In this document: positions 8,216 through 16,341 of the stretch, in pieces
Layout of the letters: the number at the start of each line of letters is the position of its first letter
Position numbering within the stretch: the first letter of the stretch is position 1
The notes under the pieces: generated by a model
Seen by the model: only the letters and a program-made list of their open reading frames with translations
Database searches by the model: none
What the model was told of the DNA's origin: nothing
Translations under genes and position numbers: made by a program
DNA from: Kineosporiaceae bacterium
GTDB lineage: Bacteria > Actinomycetota > Actinomycetes > Actinomycetales > Angustibacteraceae
DNA: 25,240 nucleotides
Reading direction: 5' to 3'
Assembly: GCA_027345905.1 (NCBI GenBank)
Contig: DAIETC010000100.1
Location: 1-25,240, forward strand

Positions 8216-9235
8216 ATGAAGAACAACCCATTCTGCCGAGGTCGCAGCTGCGATCAGCGCGGCGTAGGGCGTGCGCGAGGCTCCACGAGGCGTGGCCGCC
8301 TGCGCCGCGCGGCGATCCCACTTGTGGCCGGCGCCATGCTGGCTGCCCTCGCCGCGCCCGCCCAGGCGGCCACGGGTGTGGTGTTCGCTGGTGGTCTGAC
8401 GGTGCCCTCGGGTGCGGCGGTGTTGGGGTCGGACATGTGGGTTGCTGATCACTTGCTGGGTTTTTGCCGGCTGGATGCGGATGCTGCTGCGCCTGGCGGG
8501 TTCCGGGTGAACCAGGGCACGTGCAGTACGGCGGTGGCTTCGCCGGGGCAGGTGAGCGTGGACGCGGTCAACAACTTCGTGTACGTGCCGGACAACTCGT
8601 CCAAGTCCAAGGGTGTCACGCGGCTGACGTGGGATCCGGTCACCCGCACGGTGGGTGCGGCGATGGTGGTGGCGCCGGGTAAGGGCCTGGGTGGGATCCG
8701 TACGACCGCGGCGGTGCTGGGGCCAGATGGCGCGTTGTACGTGTCGGCGTTGAAGACCGGCAACATCAAGCGGGTGCCGAACCTGGGCGCTGCTGCAAGT
8801 TCACAGGTGGTGCAGACGATCGGGAACAGCTCGGATGGTCGTGGGGTGAACGGGTTGGCGTTCGTCGGTGCTGACCTGTACCTCGCAGAGGGCGCTGCGG
8901 TGACGGTCATGGGCAACGCCCCTGGGTGCACCAGCTCGTGTGCTGCGGGCGCCACTGGGGTCAGTGCGACGGCACCGACCGCGATCACGGCGAGTGGTTC
9001 GGTGCTGTACGTGGCCGAGACCCCGGTCGCGGCGTCCTCGGTGTTGCGCTACGACCTGGGCACCTCGGTCGAGGACGTCTACGCCAACGCCAGTGCCGAC
9101 GGGACGGCGTTCCAGAACGTCGCCGCGCTGGCTCTGGACTCCGGTGGCAACCTGTACGTCGGCGACGACCCGACCGCAGGCGACCAGGTCCTGCAAGGCC
9201 ACCTCTACCAGGTGGCGCCTCCCGCCGCTGGGTGA
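8216..9235 (+). CDS. Secreted beta-propeller (NHL/SMP-30-like) protein
   Basis: 339 residues from ATG 8216, chosen because GGAAGGA (8201-8207) sits 8 bases upstream and because the frame then opens with a signal peptide: a basic Arg-rich region, the hydrophobic stretch AIPLVAGAMLAALA, and an AQA cleavage site near residue 52. The paired arginines before the core (STRRGRLRRA) could suggest Tat export, but the motif is not canonical. The mature part shows repeated blade-like segments: MWVADHLLGFCRLD, VNNFVYVPDNSSKSKGVTRL, ALYVSALKTGNIKRV, LAFVGADLYLAEG, GSVLYVAETPVAASSVLRYDL and LALDSGGNLYVGDDP. This is the pattern of NHL or SMP-30-type six-bladed propellers. It is the third exported protein in a row after the copper oxidase and is followed by a strong hairpin, so it is probably the last gene of that operon. 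Binding or scaffold function is inferred; no catalytic residues were recognised. Confidence 0.78.
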   Translation: MKNNPFCRGRSCDQRGVGRARGSTRRGRLRRAAIPLVAGAMLAALAAPAQAATGVVFAGGLTVPSGAAVLGSDMWVADHLLGFCRLDADAAAPGGFRVNQGTCSTAVASPGQVSVDAVNNFVYVPDNSSKSKGVTRLTWDPVTRTVGAAMVVAPGKGLGGIRTTAAVLGPDGALYVSALKTGNIKRVPNLGAAASSQVVQTIGNSSDGRGVNGLAFVGADLYLAEGAAVTVMGNAPGCTSSCAAGATGVSATAPTAITASGSVLYVAETPVAASSVLRYDLGTSVEDVYANASADGTAFQNVAALALDSGGNLYVGDDPTAGDQVLQGHLYQVAPPAAG

Positions 9236-9271
9236 GTGTTGCGCAGGACCCAGACAGTTCGGGTGCAGGAC

Positions 9272-9308
9272 GGGATGTGTCCCACGGCCAGGCCGTGGGA
9301 CGCATCCC
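9272..9308 (+). terminator. Strong hairpin terminator after the copper-oxidase cassette
   Basis: A 17-base-pair stem, GGGATGTGTCCCACGGC with GCCGTGGGACGCATCCC, has one T.G wobble and a CAG loop, 36 bases after the propeller stop. Only a short T-poor tail (GTTGGG) follows, as is common in actinobacteria. It separates the copper-protein genes from pxpA. Confidence 0.75.
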
Positions 9309-9369
9309 GTTGGGAACACTTACCGTGAAGCGGTGCGTTCGATGATCTCGCGACTGGAAGGTGGTGAGC

Positions 9370-10122
9370 ATGGACCTGAACAGCGATCTGGGTGAGGGCC
9401 TTGGGCCCTGGACCCTGACCGACGACGATGCGCTGCTGTCCGTGGTCACCAGTGCCAACGTGGCGTGTGGCTTCCACGCTGGGGATGCCTCGATCATGCG
9501 CCGGGTGTGCGAGCGGGCGGTTGAGGCCGGTGTCGTGATCGGAGCGCAGGTGGGTTACCGAGACCTGTCCGGTTTCGGACGGCGTTTCATCGACATCGAG
9601 CCCGAGGCGTTGACGCAGGAGGTCATCTACCAGATCGGGGCGCTGCAGGCGATGGCCCGAGTCGCGGGTGGGCAGGTGCGCTACGTCAAGCCGCATGGCG
9701 CGCTGTACAACGCGATCGTGCACTACGAGGAGCAGGCCGCTGCCGTCGTCCAGGCGGTCGTCGACTGCGACCCGACGCTGCAGGTTCTCGGACCGGCCGG
9801 ATCGGCCTGGCTGCGGCGGGCTGGGCAGGCCGGTCTGAGCGTCGTCCACGAGGCGTTTGCCGACCGTGCATACACACCGGACGGGACTTTGGTCTCACGT
9901 CGGCTGCCGGGGGCGGTGCTGAGCGACCCGGCCAAGATTGCCCGGCGTGCTGTGGCGATGGCGACGGGTCGGCCGATCACGGACTCCAGCGGAGGGTCGT
10001 TGACCCTGACGCCGGACTCCATCTGCGTGCACGGGGACACTCCGGGAGCGGTCACAATCGCGCGCCGGGTGAGATCGGCGCTGGCCGCGGCGGGGATCCC
10101 CGTCGTCCCGTTCGCTTCGTGA
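9370..10122 (+). CDS. pxpA: 5-oxoprolinase subunit PxpA (LamB/YcsF family)
   Basis: 250 residues. PxpA works with PxpB and PxpC in ATP-dependent cleavage of 5-oxoproline (pyroglutamate) to glutamate in the cytosol. The family signature opens the protein (MDLNSDLGEGLG), followed by NVACGFHAGD, GYRDLSGFGRR and VKPHGALYN, with a C-terminal HGDTPGA motif. Length fits the family (about 245-255). ATG 9370 is preferred over GTGs at 9361 and 9364 because GGAAGG lies 8 bases upstream of it and the signature starts there. The position that is often IGAHP in this family reads IGAQV here. It is the first gene of pxpABC; pxpB starts 13 bases after its stop. A TACCGT element at 9321-9326 could be a -10, but there is no convincing -35. 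Confidence 0.95.
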   Translation: MDLNSDLGEGLGPWTLTDDDALLSVVTSANVACGFHAGDASIMRRVCERAVEAGVVIGAQVGYRDLSGFGRRFIDIEPEALTQEVIYQIGALQAMARVAGGQVRYVKPHGALYNAIVHYEEQAAAVVQAVVDCDPTLQVLGPAGSAWLRRAGQAGLSVVHEAFADRAYTPDGTLVSRRLPGAVLSDPAKIARRAVAMATGRPITDSSGGSLTLTPDSICVHGDTPGAVTIARRVRSALAAAGIPVVPFAS

Positions 10123-10135
10123 GGTGCCAGAGGTG

Positions 10136-10753
10136 ATGCGGCTGCTGCCCTGCGGCACCACCGCCTTGCTCATCGAGCTCGACAGCCTCGAAGACGTGCT
10201 CGCGATGCACGCCGCCCTCGTCGAGAACTGCCCCCATGGCGTCGTCGACCTGGTGCCGGCGGCACGCACGGTCCTGGTCGTGGCGGACCGCTCGCGCACC
10301 TCGCTGGCGACCCTTGCCCAGGCGCTGCACAGCCTGCGCCCCCGCATCGGGAAGCGGCCGCCCGGTGAGCTGGTCCAGATCCCGGTGCGGTACGACGGAG
10401 CCGACCTCGGCGAGGTGGCCGCGCTGCTGCGCTGTGCCGCCGCCGACGTGGTGCGCCGGCACACTGCCCAGGAGTGGACGGTGGCCTTCTGCGGCTTCGC
10501 ACCCGGCTTCGCCTACCTCACCCAGAGCGGGAGCGCGTGGGACGTGCCACGCAGGTCGGCTCCGCGGGTGAGCGTGCCCGCCGGCGCGGTGGCCCTGGCC
10601 GGTGAGTTCAGTGGCGTGTATCCGCGCGCGTCCCCCGGCGGGTGGCAGCTGATCGGCGGCACCGCGCTGACTGTGTTCGATCTGGCGCGCACGCCGCCGG
10701 CCCTGCTGCGGCCCGGCACCCGCGTGCGCTTCGTCGAGGTGGGCGCACGATGA
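10136..10753 (+). CDS. pxpB: 5-oxoprolinase subunit PxpB (KipI family)
   Basis: 205 residues from ATG 10136, which gives the usual family N-terminus (MRLLPCGTTALLIELDS). GAGGTG at 10121-10126 lies 9 bases upstream. GTG at 10124 or 10133 would add four or one residues and cannot be excluded. The C-terminal half carries the family motifs FCGFAPGFAYL, RVSVPAGAVALAG and GVYPRASPGGWQLIG. PxpB is the partner of PxpC in the 5-oxoprolinase complex; the Bacillus homologue KipI also inhibits a sporulation kinase, but nothing here suggests that role. Its stop overlaps the start of pxpC (ATGA), so translation is probably coupled. Confidence 0.93.
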   Translation: MRLLPCGTTALLIELDSLEDVLAMHAALVENCPHGVVDLVPAARTVLVVADRSRTSLATLAQALHSLRPRIGKRPPGELVQIPVRYDGADLGEVAALLRCAAADVVRRHTAQEWTVAFCGFAPGFAYLTQSGSAWDVPRRSAPRVSVPAGAVALAGEFSGVYPRASPGGWQLIGGTALTVFDLARTPPALLRPGTRVRFVEVGAR

Positions 10754-11598
10754 CCGGTTCCCTGACGGTCCTGGCGACCGGGCCGCTGGCCACGGTGCAG
10801 GACGCCGGTCGTCCTGGCTTGGCCGGGATAGGTGTGGGGCGTAGCGGGGCGTGTGACCGCACGTCGTATGAGCTCGCGAACCGGTTGGTGGGCAACGCGC
10901 CTGGGGCCGCGACGTTGGAAGTGACCTTCGGTGGGCTGCGGCTGCGGGCCGACGGTGACGTCGTCGTGGTCAGTACCGGAGCGCGCTGCGCAGGCTCGAT
11001 ACCGCACAACGCCCCCACGTTGTTGCGTTCCGGGGACGAGCTGCGCCTGGGGACGCCGGTCAGCGGGCTGCGCACCTACGTCGCGGTCCGCGGGGGTCTG
11101 GGTGTCGAACCGGTGCTGGGCTCTTGCTCGACCGACCTGCTGGCGCGGATCGGTCCGGCGCCGGTCGCGACGGGGGACGTCCTGCGCGTGGGGCACGACG
11201 CAGGCTTGCTGCCGGGGGTCGACCTGGCAGCGGTGCCCGACCCGACTGGCGGCATGCTCGTCGTCCGGGTGCTGCCTGGCCCGCGCCGGGACTGGTTCGC
11301 CGACGCTGCCTGGGGCCGGCTCACCGACCTGCCGTTCACCGTCACCGGTGACTGCGACCGGGTCGGGGCGCGGTTGGACGGTCCGTCGCTCGAGCGCACG
11401 CGGGCCGGTGAGCTGGCGAGCGAAGGGATGGTGCGCGGCGCCCTCCAGGTACCGCCGTCGGGCAAACCGGCGCTGCTGCTCGCCGACCACCCGGTGACGG
11501 GCGGATATCCCGTGCTGGCCTACGTCGTGGACGCCGACGTCGACCGCTGCGCCCAGCTGCGCCCCGGCCAGGGCGTCCGCTTCCGGGCCGCCGCTTAG
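10750..11598 (+). CDS. pxpC: 5-oxoprolinase subunit PxpC (biotin-dependent carboxyltransferase-like, KipA family)
   Basis: 282 residues from ATG 10750, within the ATGA overlap with pxpB. The N-terminal family signature is clear: VQDAGRPGLAGIGVGRSGACD followed by YELANRLVGN and ATLEVTFGG. YVAVRGGL, LPFTVTGDCDRVGARLDG and LLADHPVTGGYPVLAYV follow, as in the carboxyltransferase A/B-like domain of this family. It completes the A-B-C set needed for 5-oxoproline hydrolysis. Length is slightly short of the common 290-330 residues but no motif is missing. A short hairpin follows the stop. Confidence 0.93.
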   Translation: MTGSLTVLATGPLATVQDAGRPGLAGIGVGRSGACDRTSYELANRLVGNAPGAATLEVTFGGLRLRADGDVVVVSTGARCAGSIPHNAPTLLRSGDELRLGTPVSGLRTYVAVRGGLGVEPVLGSCSTDLLARIGPAPVATGDVLRVGHDAGLLPGVDLAAVPDPTGGMLVVRVLPGPRRDWFADAAWGRLTDLPFTVTGDCDRVGARLDGPSLERTRAGELASEGMVRGALQVPPSGKPALLLADHPVTGGYPVLAYVVDADVDRCAQLRPGQGVRFRAAA

Positions 11599-11602
11599 GC
11601 CT

Positions 11603-11623
11603 GAGGTGGTGGTGCGCCACCTC
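11603..11623 (+). terminator. Possible terminator hairpin after pxpC
   Basis: GAGGTGG and CCACCTC form a 7-base-pair stem around TGGTGCG, four bases after the pxpC stop. No T tract follows, so this is a weak call. Confidence 0.4.
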
Positions 11624-11715
11624 TCGCGGCCCGCGGGAACACCTCGGGCGCAGGGGCGTTGTGCGAGAGGGTGCGCATGTGCCCTTCGACCCACCTAGCG
11701 AAGGAGACGCTCGCC

Positions 11716-12108
11716 ATGGACTACCAGCGCAGCATCACCGTTGACCTGCCCTACGCCGAGGCCGTCGCTCGCACGCGGGAGGCGCTGTCGGAGCAGGGTT
11801 TCGGTGTCCTGACCGAGATCGACGTGCAGACCACTTTGCGTACGAAACTGGGGCTGGAGATGGAGCCCTACGTGATCCTCGGCGCGTGCAACCCGAACCT
11901 GGCCCACCAGGCGTTGGACCTGGACCGCAGCATCGGCGTGCTGTTGCCGTGCAACGTCGTCGTCAGCAGCCGCGGCGAGGGTTCGGTAGTGCAGATCCTC
12001 GACCCTCAGCTGATGGCCTCGGTCACCGAGATCGAGGCGCTGAAGCCGATCGCGGACGACGCGTCCACCCGGCTGCAGGCGGTGCTGGACAAGCTGTCGC
12101 AGGGCTGA
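11716..12108 (+). CDS. DUF302 family protein
   Basis: 130 residues from ATG 11716, chosen for AAGGAGA at 11701-11707, eight bases upstream; an in-frame GTG at 11659 lacks such a site. The sequence fits DUF302: an N-terminal strand with YAEAVARTREALSEQGFGVLTEIDVQTTL, then GACNPNLAHQAL, SIGVLLPCNVVV and a C-terminal helix after VVQILDPQLMA. Cysteines are conserved in the GACNP and LLPCN motifs in many members. The family is small, single-domain and has no established biochemical role; roles in redox or sulfur handling have been suggested from context. There is no signal peptide, so it is cytosolic. It follows pxpC by 117 bases with its own ribosome site and is convergent with thiD, whose stop is 8 bases away. 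Confidence 0.88.
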   Translation: MDYQRSITVDLPYAEAVARTREALSEQGFGVLTEIDVQTTLRTKLGLEMEPYVILGACNPNLAHQALDLDRSIGVLLPCNVVVSSRGEGSVVQILDPQLMASVTEIEALKPIADDASTRLQAVLDKLSQG

Positions 12109-12116
12109 ACGTGGGA

Positions 12117-12944
12117 TCAGCGGCCCCACAGCTGGTGAAGCTGATGCACCGGGCCGCGACCCTCACCGACCTGCAAGGCGTCTGCCGCGCCGATGGCCGT
12201 GGTGACCCAGGCCTTGGCCGCCGCGACCGCCTCGACCCAACCGGCTCGCTGCAGCCGCAGCACGGCGATGGCCGAGGCCAGGGCACATCCGGTGCCATGC
12301 GTGTTGCGGGTCGCGATCCGCTGGGCCCGCAGGACCTGCTCACCCTCGGGGCCGACGAAGACGTCGATGGCGTCCGTGTCGGACTCGGCATGTCCCCCCT
12401 TGAGCAGCACCCGGACGGCTCCGGCATCCATCAGTCGGCGCGCTTGGTCGTGCATCTCACCAATGTCGCCGGCCACCTCACAACGGAGCAGCCGAGCCGC
12501 CTCGGGCAGGTTCGGCGTCACCAGCGACACCAGTGGCAGCAACCGATGCAGCGCCTCGACCCCACCGGCGGCCAACAGCCGGTCACCGCTGGTCGCGAAC
12601 ATCACGGGGTCGAGGACGACAACCTCGTGCGGATGCTCAACCAGGAACGCGGCGACCGTCTGGGCCACTTCGGCGCTGCCCAGCATTCCGATCTTGATGG
12701 CGTCAACCTGGATATCGGCCACCAGTGCGTGTAGCTGCTGGGCCACGAAGTCGGCGGGCACCAGGTGGATGCCGCTCACCTCGCGGGTGTTCTGCGCCGT
12801 GAGCGCAGTGATCACGGCGGTGCCGTAGGCGCCCAGCGCCGAGAACGTCTTCAGGTCGCCCTGGATGCCGGCGCCGCCCGAGGGGTCACTGCCCGCAATG
12901 CTCAGGGCTACCGGCGCCTGTCGTCCTGCTGGCCTCGTCCCCAT
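12117..12944 (-). CDS. thiD: Hydroxymethylpyrimidine/phosphomethylpyrimidine kinase ThiD
   Basis: 275 residues. ThiD phosphorylates 4-amino-5-hydroxymethyl-2-methylpyrimidine and then its monophosphate for thiamine synthesis in the cytosol. Motifs: ALSIAGSDPSGGAGIQGDLKTF near the N-terminus (substrate pocket), TALTAQNT, VDAIKIGMLG, VVLDPVM, TPNLPEAA, and the anion-hole signature THGTGCALASA with the ThiD-type cysteine. ATG 12944 is preferred because TAGTGT ends exactly 8 bases upstream, as expected for a leaderless transcript; a GTG at 12968 would add eight residues and has no clear ribosome site. No other thiamine gene is in the window. It is divergent from cobD (70 bases apart). Confidence 0.94.
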   Translation of the reverse strand: MGTRPAGRQAPVALSIAGSDPSGGAGIQGDLKTFSALGAYGTAVITALTAQNTREVSGIHLVPADFVAQQLHALVADIQVDAIKIGMLGSAEVAQTVAAFLVEHPHEVVVLDPVMFATSGDRLLAAGGVEALHRLLPLVSLVTPNLPEAARLLRCEVAGDIGEMHDQARRLMDAGAVRVLLKGGHAESDTDAIDVFVGPEGEQVLRAQRIATRNTHGTGCALASAIAVLRLQRAGWVEAVAAAKAWVTTAIGAADALQVGEGRGPVHQLHQLWGR

Positions 12945-12952
12945 ATCGGGCG

Positions 12953-12958
12953 ACACTA
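12953..12958 (-). promoter_or_regulatory. Candidate -10 element for leaderless thiD
   Basis: TAGTGT on the minus strand fits TANNNT and lies 8 bases before ATG 12944, placing the transcription start at or next to the start codon. There is no Shine-Dalgarno sequence for that ATG. No good -35 was found. Confidence 0.5.
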
Positions 12959-12973
12959 GCCATGCCACCGCCC

Positions 12974-12988
12974 CCGGGCCATGCCCGG
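12974..12988. promoter_or_regulatory. Perfect inverted repeat between thiD and cobD
   Basis: CCGGGC and GCCCGG flank CAT. It lies 15 bases upstream of the thiD -10 element and 26 bases before the cobD start, where a shared operator could sit. In DNA this GC-rich, a 6-base arm can occur by chance. Confidence 0.25.
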
Positions 12989-13014
12989 CGTTGGGCTACG
13001 GCAAGGTAGGTGGC

Positions 13015-13980
13015 ATGGGCGGGCCGGCGAGCACTTGGGGGACCGGCGACCAGCGGGCCGTCGGTCTGCTGCTCGGTGCCCTGGCCGACGCCCTGCTCGG
13101 CGACCCGCGGCGCTGGCATCCGGTGGCCGGGTACGGGCGCCTTGCCGGGGCAGCCGAGCGCCGCTGGTGGGCCGACTCGCGAGGCCGTGGCGCGGCGTAC
13201 GCAGGCGGGTTAGTGGTGGTCCCGGTAGTCGTGGGCGCTGGGGTCGAACGCCTGGCGGCACCAGGTTGGCGCCGCGTCGTGGTCACCGCGGCCGCCACCT
13301 GGGTGGTCCTGGGCGGCCGCAGCCTGGTGCGCGAAGCGATGACCATGACCGGGCTGCTCGGGGAGGGTGACCTCCCTCGCGCTCGCGAGCGCCTGCGGCA
13401 CCTGGCTGGCCGCGACGCGACCGACCTGAGTGCCGACGAGCTCGCTCGGGCGAGCGTGGAGTCGGTGGCCGAGAACACCTCTGACGCTGTCGTCGCCCCG
13501 TTGCTGTGGGGCGCGGTGTCCGGAGTCCCGGGGCTGCTGGGATACCGGGCGGTCAACACCCTGGACGCCATGGTCGGACATCGCACGACGCGCTACCTGC
13601 GCTTCGGCTGGGCTGCCGCACGGCTGGACGACGTCGCGAACCTGCTGCCTTCGCGTGTCACGGCTCTACTTGCCGCGCTGCTTGCGCCAGTCGTGGGTGG
13701 GCGAACCCTTACGGCAGTGCGGGTCTGGCGCCGCGACGCAGCTCAGCATCCGAGCCCGAACGCCGGCCCCGCGGAGGCAGCCTTCGCCGGTGCCCTCGGC
13801 GTGCGGCTGGGCGGCCGCAACGCGTACGAGGGGCGCGTGGAGCAGCGCGGCCTGCTCGGCACCGGCGACCCCCCCAGTGGGCACGACCTTGCGCGCTCGG
13901 TCCGGCTCGCGGCGGCAGTGGACGTCGCTGCCGTTCTCCTCGCCGCGGTCGTGGCTCGTACGACGGGACGCCGTCGATGA
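13015..13980 (+). CDS. cobD: Adenosylcobinamide-phosphate synthase CobD/CbiB
   Basis: 321 residues from ATG 13015, with AAGGTAGG at 13003-13010 four bases upstream. CobD/CbiB attaches (R)-1-amino-2-propanol (or its phosphate) to adenosylcobyric acid at the inner membrane face. Family motifs are all present: LLGDPRRWHPVAGYG near the N-terminus, then a hydrophobic segment, SVESVAENTSDAVVAPLLW, GYRAVNTLDAMVGH, RFGWAAARLDDVANLLPSR, and near the C-terminus QHPSPNAGPAEAAFAGALG. Several hydrophobic stretches fit an integral membrane protein. It starts a four-gene operon; its stop overlaps the cobQ start (ATGA). The alternative symbol cbiB is used for the same protein. Confidence 0.94.
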   Translation: MGGPASTWGTGDQRAVGLLLGALADALLGDPRRWHPVAGYGRLAGAAERRWWADSRGRGAAYAGGLVVVPVVVGAGVERLAAPGWRRVVVTAAATWVVLGGRSLVREAMTMTGLLGEGDLPRARERLRHLAGRDATDLSADELARASVESVAENTSDAVVAPLLWGAVSGVPGLLGYRAVNTLDAMVGHRTTRYLRFGWAAARLDDVANLLPSRVTALLAALLAPVVGGRTLTAVRVWRRDAAQHPSPNAGPAEAAFAGALGVRLGGRNAYEGRVEQRGLLGTGDPPSGHDLARSVRLAAAVDVAAVLLAAVVARTTGRRR

Positions 13981-15494
13981 GGTCGGGCGCGCTGCTCGTG
14001 GCCGGGACGACATCGGACGCAGGCAAGAGCCTGGTGACCGTCGGCATCTGCCGCTGGCTTGCGCGTCAGGGGGTGCGCGTGGCGCCGTTCAAGGCCCAGA
14101 ACATGTCGAACAACTCCATGGTGTGCGCGGACGGCGGTGAGATCGGGCGGGCGCAGTGGTTGCAGGCCGTGGCGGCCGGAGCCGAACCGGAGGTCGCCAT
14201 GAACCCCGTGCTGCTCAAACCGGGCAGCGACCGGCGCAGCCACGTCGTCCTCATGGGCCAGCCGCACGGGCAGCTGGAAGCAGGTGAGTTCGCAACCGGG
14301 CGTCGCGAGCTCGCGGCCACCGCGCTCGCGGCGTTCGCCGACCTGCGTTCGCGGTTCGACGTCGTCGTGGCGGAGGGGGCTGGCAGTCCGACGGAGATCA
14401 ACCTGCGTGGCGGGGACTACGTGAACATGGGCCTGGCGCGGGCGGCCGGCTTGCCGGTGCTCGTCGTCGGTGACGTTGACCGCGGCGGCGTGCTGGCGGC
14501 GATGTTCGGCACGCTCGCGTTGCTCGACGCCGGCGACCAGGCGCACGTGGCGGGTTGGGTCGTCAACAAGTTCCGGGGTGACCTCGACCTGCTGCGCCCC
14601 GGCCTGGTCACCCTCGAACAGCTCACCGGGCGCCCGGTGCTCGGGGTGCTGCCCTGGCTGGACGGGGTCTGGGCCGACTCCGAGGATGCGCTGGCACTCG
14701 GCGGGTGGACAACTCCGCCCCGCACGGACGGTTCCGTGCTGCGGGTCGCGGTGGTCCGCTTCCCGCGGCTCTCCAACGCCACGGACCTCGACGCCCTCGC
14801 ACTCGAGCCCGGGGTGAGCGTGACGCTCACCATGGACCCGGAGGTCGTGCGCCACAGTGACGTCGTCTTCCTGCCAGGGAGTCGAAGCACGGTGGCGGAC
14901 CTGCAGTGGTTGCGAGACACGGGAATCGGTGCAGTCTTGACCGAACGGGCCGTCGCCGGCCGGCCCGTCCTGGGCATCTGCGGCGGCTACCAGATGCTTG
15001 CCCGGACCATCCACGACGAGGTCGAGAGCGGTGCCGGCCTGGTCGACGGCCTGGACCTGCTGCCGGTGTCGGCGGACTTCGACACCGTCAAGCATCTCGG
15101 ACGCCCCGACGGTCAGTGGCGCGGGCACCGCGTGGCGGCGTACGAGATCCATCACGGAGTCGTGCGGGCGCTGGCCGACGACGAGCGGACGGCGCAGACC
15201 GAGCCGTTTCTGGACGGTGTGCACCTCGGGGCGGTGTGGGGCACGACCTGGCACGGCGCCTTCGAGAACGACGCCTTCCGGCAGGCCTGGCTGGCACAGG
15301 CGGCCGCATCGGCCGGCGTGGACTGGCGCCCGTCCGCCCATCCAGGCTTTCGGGCGGCCCGCGAGCAGATGATCGACTCGCTCGCCGACGCCGTCGAGCA
15401 GCACCTGGACACCGACCAGCTGTGGCGCCTGATCGAGAACGGCGCCCCGCCTGGGCTGCCAGTGGTGCCACCGGCCGGCGGTTGTCGGGGATGA
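13977..15494 (+). CDS. cobQ: Adenosylcobyric acid synthase (glutamine-hydrolysing) CobQ/CbiP
   Basis: 505 residues from ATG 13977 in the ATGA overlap with cobD. CobQ amidates side chains b, d, e and g of adenosylcobyrinic acid a,c-diamide using glutamine and ATP. The N-terminal dethiobiotin-synthetase-like domain shows LLVAGTTSDAGKS and FKAQNMSNNSMV, followed by MNPVLLKPGSD, VVAEGAGSPTEINL and NKFRGD. The C-terminal class I glutamine amidotransferase domain has FLPGSRST, GICGGYQML with nucleophile Cys 335, and the GTTWHG motif with His 426. Length is normal for the family. The next gene, cobF, starts 64 bases downstream. Confidence 0.95.
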   Translation: MRSGALLVAGTTSDAGKSLVTVGICRWLARQGVRVAPFKAQNMSNNSMVCADGGEIGRAQWLQAVAAGAEPEVAMNPVLLKPGSDRRSHVVLMGQPHGQLEAGEFATGRRELAATALAAFADLRSRFDVVVAEGAGSPTEINLRGGDYVNMGLARAAGLPVLVVGDVDRGGVLAAMFGTLALLDAGDQAHVAGWVVNKFRGDLDLLRPGLVTLEQLTGRPVLGVLPWLDGVWADSEDALALGGWTTPPRTDGSVLRVAVVRFPRLSNATDLDALALEPGVSVTLTMDPEVVRHSDVVFLPGSRSTVADLQWLRDTGIGAVLTERAVAGRPVLGICGGYQMLARTIHDEVESGAGLVDGLDLLPVSADFDTVKHLGRPDGQWRGHRVAAYEIHHGVVRALADDERTAQTEPFLDGVHLGAVWGTTWHGAFENDAFRQAWLAQAAASAGVDWRPSAHPGFRAAREQMIDSLADAVEQHLDTDQLWRLIENGAPPGLPVVPPAGGCRG

Positions 15495-15558
15495 GCACCC
15501 ACCTGCCGTGCTACCGGTCGCGTCTCGTCAGCCGCAGAGTCAGGGCAGACTTACCCGG

Positions 15559-16341
15559 GTGCGCACCATCTACGTCATCGGGATCGGAGCCGGCGACGCG
15601 GAGCAGCTGACCGTCCAGGCGGTCAACGCGATTCGCCAGGTCGACGTGTTCTTCGTGCTCGACAAGGGCGAGGCCAAGGCTGAGCTCGTGCGGCTGCGTG
15701 AAGAACTCTTGCGGCAGTACGCGGACCGGCCGGGTCACCGCGTCGTGCACGGGCGCGACCCCGACCGTGACCGCAGCGCCGAGCGGTACGGCGAGGCCGT
15801 GCAGGACTGGCGCAGCCGCCGGGCCGACGTCTGTGAGCGGCTGGTACTCGACGAGCTCGCCGACGGCCAGGTCGGCGCGTTCCTCGTGTGGGGCGACCCG
15901 GCTCTGTACGACGGCACCATCGGCATCGTCGGGGACATCGTGCGGCGCGGACGTGTCGAGCTCGACTGGCACGTGGTGCCGGGGATCAGCAGCATCTCGG
16001 CGCTGGCCGCCCGGCACCGGATCGGGCTGAACCAGGTGGGGGGGGCGGTGCAGGTCACCACCGGCCGACGGCTGCAGACAGAGCTGCCGGACGGGGTCGA
16101 CGACGTCGTCGTCATGCTCGATGCGCACGCTGCGTTCACCCGGCTCGCCGACCCGGACCTGCAGATCTACTGGGGAGCGTATGTCGGAACCCCGGACGAG
16201 ATCCTGGTGTCCGGTCGGCTCGGCGAGGTGTCCGACCAGATCTACGCTGCGCGCACCCAGGCGTATGAGCGCAAGGGTTGGATCATGGACAGCTACCTCC
16301 TACGTCGCCGGGCCCCGGCTGCGGGCGGTGACGGCACCTGA
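15559..16341 (+). CDS. cobF: Precorrin-6A synthase (deacetylating) CobF
   Basis: 260 residues from GTG 15559, which gives the family N-terminus VRTIYVIGIGAGDAEQLTVQAVNAI; an upstream GTG at 15508 would add 17 residues of no recognisable character. CobF is a SAM-dependent methyltransferase of the aerobic pathway: it methylates C-1 of precorrin-5 with loss of acetate, giving precorrin-6A. Motifs: GIGAGD (SAM loop), VFFVLDKGEAKAELV, FLVWGDPALYDGTIGI and VVPGISSISALAARHRIGLN, typical of CobF within the tetrapyrrole methylase fold. The ribosome site is weak. Its presence marks the oxygen-dependent route rather than the anaerobic one. The TGA stop is shared with the apparent CTG start of cobK. Confidence 0.93.
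   Translation: MRTIYVIGIGAGDAEQLTVQAVNAIRQVDVFFVLDKGEAKAELVRLREELLRQYADRPGHRVVHGRDPDRDRSAERYGEAVQDWRSRRADVCERLVLDELADGQVGAFLVWGDPALYDGTIGIVGDIVRRGRVELDWHVVPGISSISALAARHRIGLNQVGGAVQVTTGRRLQTELPDGVDDVVVMLDAHAAFTRLADPDLQIYWGAYVGTPDEILVSGRLGEVSDQIYAARTQAYERKGWIMDSYLLRRRAPAAGGDGT

Noticed and set aside
13743..15404. 553-residue minus-strand frame across cobD and cobQ
   Set aside because: Shadow of two well-identified genes. No start site or family match, and it ignores the gene boundary.
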